From Verrucomicrobiales bacterium (GTDB lineage: Bacteria > Verrucomicrobiota > Verrucomicrobiia > Verrucomicrobiales > DEV007): DNA of 7,691 nt. Below, one piece after another: positions 5,875 through 7,691 of the stretch (the stretch's first letter is position 1; each line of letters starts with the position of its first letter). The notes beneath the pieces were generated by a model that saw only the letters and a list, made by a program, of their open reading frames with translations, was not told the DNA's origin and searched no databases. The translations under genes and the position numbers were made by a program. The DNA is taken from positions 10,982 through 18,672 of the forward strand of contig NYVP01000032.1 of NCBI GenBank assembly GCA_002684575.1, in the 5' to 3' direction.

Positions 5875-6825
5875 ATGAAAATAATAAGTGTTCTTTATCT
5901 ATTCTTCTTTACTGGCTTTTTCATTTATGGAGCCAAAGCACAAGGCTTATTTGATTTTGGAGGGGAAGCGACGACACAATATAACCGTGGCAAGTTAGAA
6001 CAGGATTCGGGTAATTTTAAGGAGGCAGTAAGATGGTATAAGAAAGCGATTGAAACTGAACCACGTCATTATGAATCTTATAACAATATTGGCTTTATTT
6101 ATGGTAGCAACGGTTATCATCGAAAAGCTGTCGAATGGTACAAAAAATCAATTCAAGTGAATCCAAAATTTGTTCAAGGCCTATCTAATCTTGGAGCAAG
6201 TTACATAGAGTTAGGAAAGGAGAATCTTGCTGTAGATGTTCTGAAAAAAGCAAGGGTCCTCGATCCGGAATCTCAATTGGTTGCTAATAATTATGCAACT
6301 GCTCTTCGGGGGGTTGGTAGAATTGAAGAGAGTATTGCAATATTAAAGAGTATTAAAAATGAAGAAGATCCAATGCTCGCTGATCCTGCAATCCAAGCCC
6401 AGCAATATAGAATTGCGGGAAAATTTGAATTAGCAGAAAAAGCATATCGTGATGCCATTAAAAAAGACCCTCTAGATGTTTCGTTGTATGCTAATTTTGG
6501 ATCATTACTCATCGAGAGAAAAAAGTTTGATGAGGCGGAGATTGTTCTTAAAAAAGCAATTGATACAAATCGGGCTGGAGCGATTACTCATATGAACCTC
6601 GGTTTTCTTTACCTAAAAAAGAAAAATTTTCCTCAGGCGCAGATCCAATCTGAAATTGCAGTCAAATTAAATCCAGAGTCATCAATATCGTGGCTAAATC
6701 TCGGGCTTGCTTACGTACATCAAGAAAAAATTGACCAAGCCCGTGAGGCATGGACTCGAGCACTCGCTCTTGATCCTAATAATGAACAATTGAAAAATAA
6801 TCTCAAGGTCGTTGAAGATAGGTAG
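5875..6825 (+). CDS. Exported tetratricopeptide-repeat protein, eight TPRs
   Basis: The 316-residue protein starts with a Sec signal peptide: MKII, a hydrophobic core (about 5-18) and a likely cleavage after AKA at residue 22. Almost all of the mature protein is eight consecutive 34-residue TPR units: 32-65, 66-99, 100-133, 134-167, 168-201, 202-235, 236-269 and 270-303, plus a short capping helix to 316. Typical positions are kept, for example YNNIGFIYGSNGYHRKAVEWY in unit 2 and SWLNLGLAYVHQEKIDQA in unit 8; unit 4 is the most degenerate. There is no lipobox cysteine or later membrane segment, so it should be soluble in the periplasm. TPR arrays are protein-binding scaffolds and the partner cannot be told from the sequence. 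It is transcribed away from the MurU-like unit and shares its intergenic region. The ATG has no Shine-Dalgarno sequence; an earlier start is not evident. Confidence 0.94.
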   Translation: MKIISVLYLFFFTGFFIYGAKAQGLFDFGGEATTQYNRGKLEQDSGNFKEAVRWYKKAIETEPRHYESYNNIGFIYGSNGYHRKAVEWYKKSIQVNPKFVQGLSNLGASYIELGKENLAVDVLKKARVLDPESQLVANNYATALRGVGRIEESIAILKSIKNEEDPMLADPAIQAQQYRIAGKFELAEKAYRDAIKKDPLDVSLYANFGSLLIERKKFDEAEIVLKKAIDTNRAGAITHMNLGFLYLKKKNFPQAQIQSEIAVKLNPESSISWLNLGLAYVHQEKIDQAREAWTRALALDPNNEQLKNNLKVVEDR

Positions 6826-6848
6826 ATGATTATTTCTTAGTATCCTAC

Positions 6849-6877
6849 TTGACCACGGAATAAAACAGAGGAATTAT
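6849..6877 (+). promoter_or_regulatory. Candidate sigma-70-like promoter for the small TPR gene and hydrolase
   Basis: TTGACC at 6849-6854 matches the -35 consensus in five of six positions. After a 17-bp spacer, AATTAT at 6872-6877 matches the -10 consensus in four of six. Transcription would begin near 6884, leaving a leader of about 10 bases before the ATG at 6894, which has no Shine-Dalgarno sequence. The element lies in the 68-bp gap after the exported TPR gene, where no clear terminator hairpin was seen. Confidence 0.4.
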
Positions 6878-6893
6878 TTCGTATATCTTAAAT

Positions 6894-7385
6894 ATGTCAT
6901 ATTTTAACGAGCCTTCTTCTAATAGCGAAATGCGTTTACAAGCAGTCCGCGGTTATTATGAGCTAGAAATGTATGATGATGCTTGGGATGAATTGAAGGA
7001 GATTGAAAAGAGTTATCCTCTTACACCTTTAATTTTACAGATGAAAATCTTGCTGCTTTTAAAAGAGAAAAGCTGGGATTTGGCTTTAGGCCTAAGTGAA
7101 AAGCTACAACGAATGGAGCCAGAAAATGGAGCTGGGTTTATTCAAGGGGCTTATTGCCTACATGAAATGAAAAGAACTGATGAAGCTCTTGAGTTACTTG
7201 AAATAGCTCCAGATTCAGTCAGATCAGACGCAATCTATTTCTATAATAAAGGATGCTATCAAGCAGCGATCGGAGACCTAGACACTGCCTTTGATTGCAT
7301 AAAAAAATCATTCGATTTGGATGAAAGTCTTATTGAAGTAGCGCGCAGAGATCCTGATCTCGCTATCCTTAAAGATTCAATCTAA
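6894..7385 (+). CDS. Small cytoplasmic TPR protein
   Basis: The 163-residue protein has no signal peptide or membrane segment. It consists of about four TPR-like helical hairpins (roughly 14-47, 48-79, 80-111 and 112-145). Examples are GYYELEMYDDAWDELKEIEK at 20-39, GAYCLHEMKRTDEALELLE at 85-103 and YNKGCYQAAIGDLDTAFDCI at 117-136. The tail LIEVARRDPDLAIL is typical of small TPR proteins of this kind, in which the last helix is followed by an acidic D-L motif. It is probably a protein-binding adaptor; the partner is unknown. It sits 68 bp after the exported TPR protein and 14 bp before a serine hydrolase, with which it is likely cotranscribed. The two TPR proteins differ in repeat register and compartment, so they are not recent duplicates by eye. 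Confidence 0.87.
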   Translation: MSYFNEPSSNSEMRLQAVRGYYELEMYDDAWDELKEIEKSYPLTPLILQMKILLLLKEKSWDLALGLSEKLQRMEPENGAGFIQGAYCLHEMKRTDEALELLEIAPDSVRSDAIYFYNKGCYQAAIGDLDTAFDCIKKSFDLDESLIEVARRDPDLAILKDSI

Positions 7386-7399
7386 TCCGATTTTGGTAA

Positions 7400-7691
7400 A
7401 TGGATATTCAGCGCCTTCAAGAGAGACTGAATGTTATTTTTGAAAAAAACTTCAAAGAACGAGATGAACTAGGTGCTTCTGTATCGGTTTGGTTTGAAGG
7501 TCAGGAAATTGTATCTCTTGCTGGAGGTTTTTGTGATAAGGAAAAAAGCCGAGAATGGGATGAACGTACACTGGTTCCTGTCTGGTCGGCCACCAAAGGG
7601 CTGGCTTCAGTTTGTTTTCTTAAAGTTTTACATTCTCATGGTATATCTCTTGATTCAAACGTTGTAGGATTATGGCCTGAATTTGGTCATT
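7400..7691 (+). CDS. Serine hydrolase, class C beta-lactamase/esterase fold (N-terminal part)
   Basis: The first 97 codons run off the right edge; the family is usually about 370-400 residues. ELGASVSVWFEGQEIVSLAGG at 23-43 and the RTLVPVWSATKGLAS stretch at 56-70 match the EstA / class C beta-lactamase-like hydrolases. S63-A-T-K66 is the SxxK motif that supplies the catalytic serine and lysine. The later YxN-type and HxG-type motifs lie beyond the window. There is no signal peptide, so a cytoplasmic esterase or peptidase is likelier than an antibiotic-degrading enzyme. The start is firm: an in-frame TAA stands immediately before the ATG, and the homology begins right at the N-terminus. It follows the small TPR gene by 14 bp. 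Confidence 0.9.
   Translation, partial: MDIQRLQERLNVIFEKNFKERDELGASVSVWFEGQEIVSLAGGFCDKEKSREWDERTLVPVWSATKGLASVCFLKVLHSHGISLDSNVVGLWPEFGH

Noticed and set aside
6291..6512. Minus-strand open frame of 73 codons
   Set aside because: It is antisense to TPR units 4-6 of the exported TPR protein.
6826..6860. Possible terminator after the exported TPR gene
   Set aside because: The segments around ATAGGTAG and TATCCTAC look partly complementary, but no continuous stem followed by a T tract forms.
7473..7667. Plus-strand open frame of 64 codons
   Set aside because: It is a shifted frame within the serine hydrolase; the frame from 7400 carries the SxxK motif and family pattern.
7400..7691. Antibiotic-resistance beta-lactamase
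   Set aside because: There is no signal peptide, and the N-terminal pattern is that of the broad EstA-like serine hydrolase family, so a resistance role is not supported.

Overview
The window is AT-rich bacterial DNA holding eight protein-coding genes in two divergent transcription units. Five genes run leftward (minus strand) and three run rightward (plus strand), separated by a 110-bp AT-rich intergenic region at about 5765-5874. The genes at both outer edges are cut by the window. I see no tRNA, rRNA, CRISPR array, insertion sequence or integrase. The host is probably a Gram-negative member of the PVC group, most likely a marine Verrucomicrobiota. This is inferred from the Tat-signal Gfo/Idh/MocA oxidoreductase with its C-terminal GHR-AT-CHLGNI block, the AmgK/MurU-type gene pair, the low GC and the weak or absent Shine-Dalgarno sequences. 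Bacteroidota is the main alternative, and I could not run a search.

Leftward unit, in transcription order: (1) a MurU-like sugar-1-phosphate nucleotidyltransferase (5764-4814) with a C-terminal left-handed beta-helix; (2) an AmgK-like anomeric sugar kinase (4817-3804) whose start overlaps the stop of gene 1; (3) a 443-residue protein (3792-2461) that I read as a shortened, apparently catalytically dead homologue of the maltosyltransferase GlgE; (4) a CHASE2-type membrane protein with no output domain (2451-1207), in the same reading frame as gene 3 and separated from it by one stop codon; (5) after a 46-bp gap, a Tat-signal Gfo/Idh/MocA oxidoreductase running off the left edge (1160 to <1). 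Genes 1-4 lie within 11 bp of each other or overlap, so they are very likely cotranscribed. Three of them appear to use TTG or GTG starts.

Rightward unit: an exported eight-TPR protein (5875-6825), a small cytoplasmic TPR protein (6894-7385) preceded by a plausible sigma-70-like promoter, and 14 bp later the N-terminal 97 residues of a class C beta-lactamase-fold serine hydrolase (7400 to >7691).

The kinase and nucleotidyltransferase together would turn a free sugar, plausibly MurNAc recovered from peptidoglycan, into a sugar-1-phosphate and then an NDP-sugar. The most unusual point is that they are tightly linked to a GlgE-derived protein. GlgE also handles a sugar-1-phosphate (maltose-1-phosphate), but here the catalytic aspartate, its arginine and the phosphate-binding segment are gone. 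With the truncated-architecture CHASE2 membrane protein next to it, this looks like an undescribed sugar-phosphate or cell-envelope module in which an old enzyme has become a binding or regulatory protein. That functional reading is inference; the losses in the sequence are visible directly.
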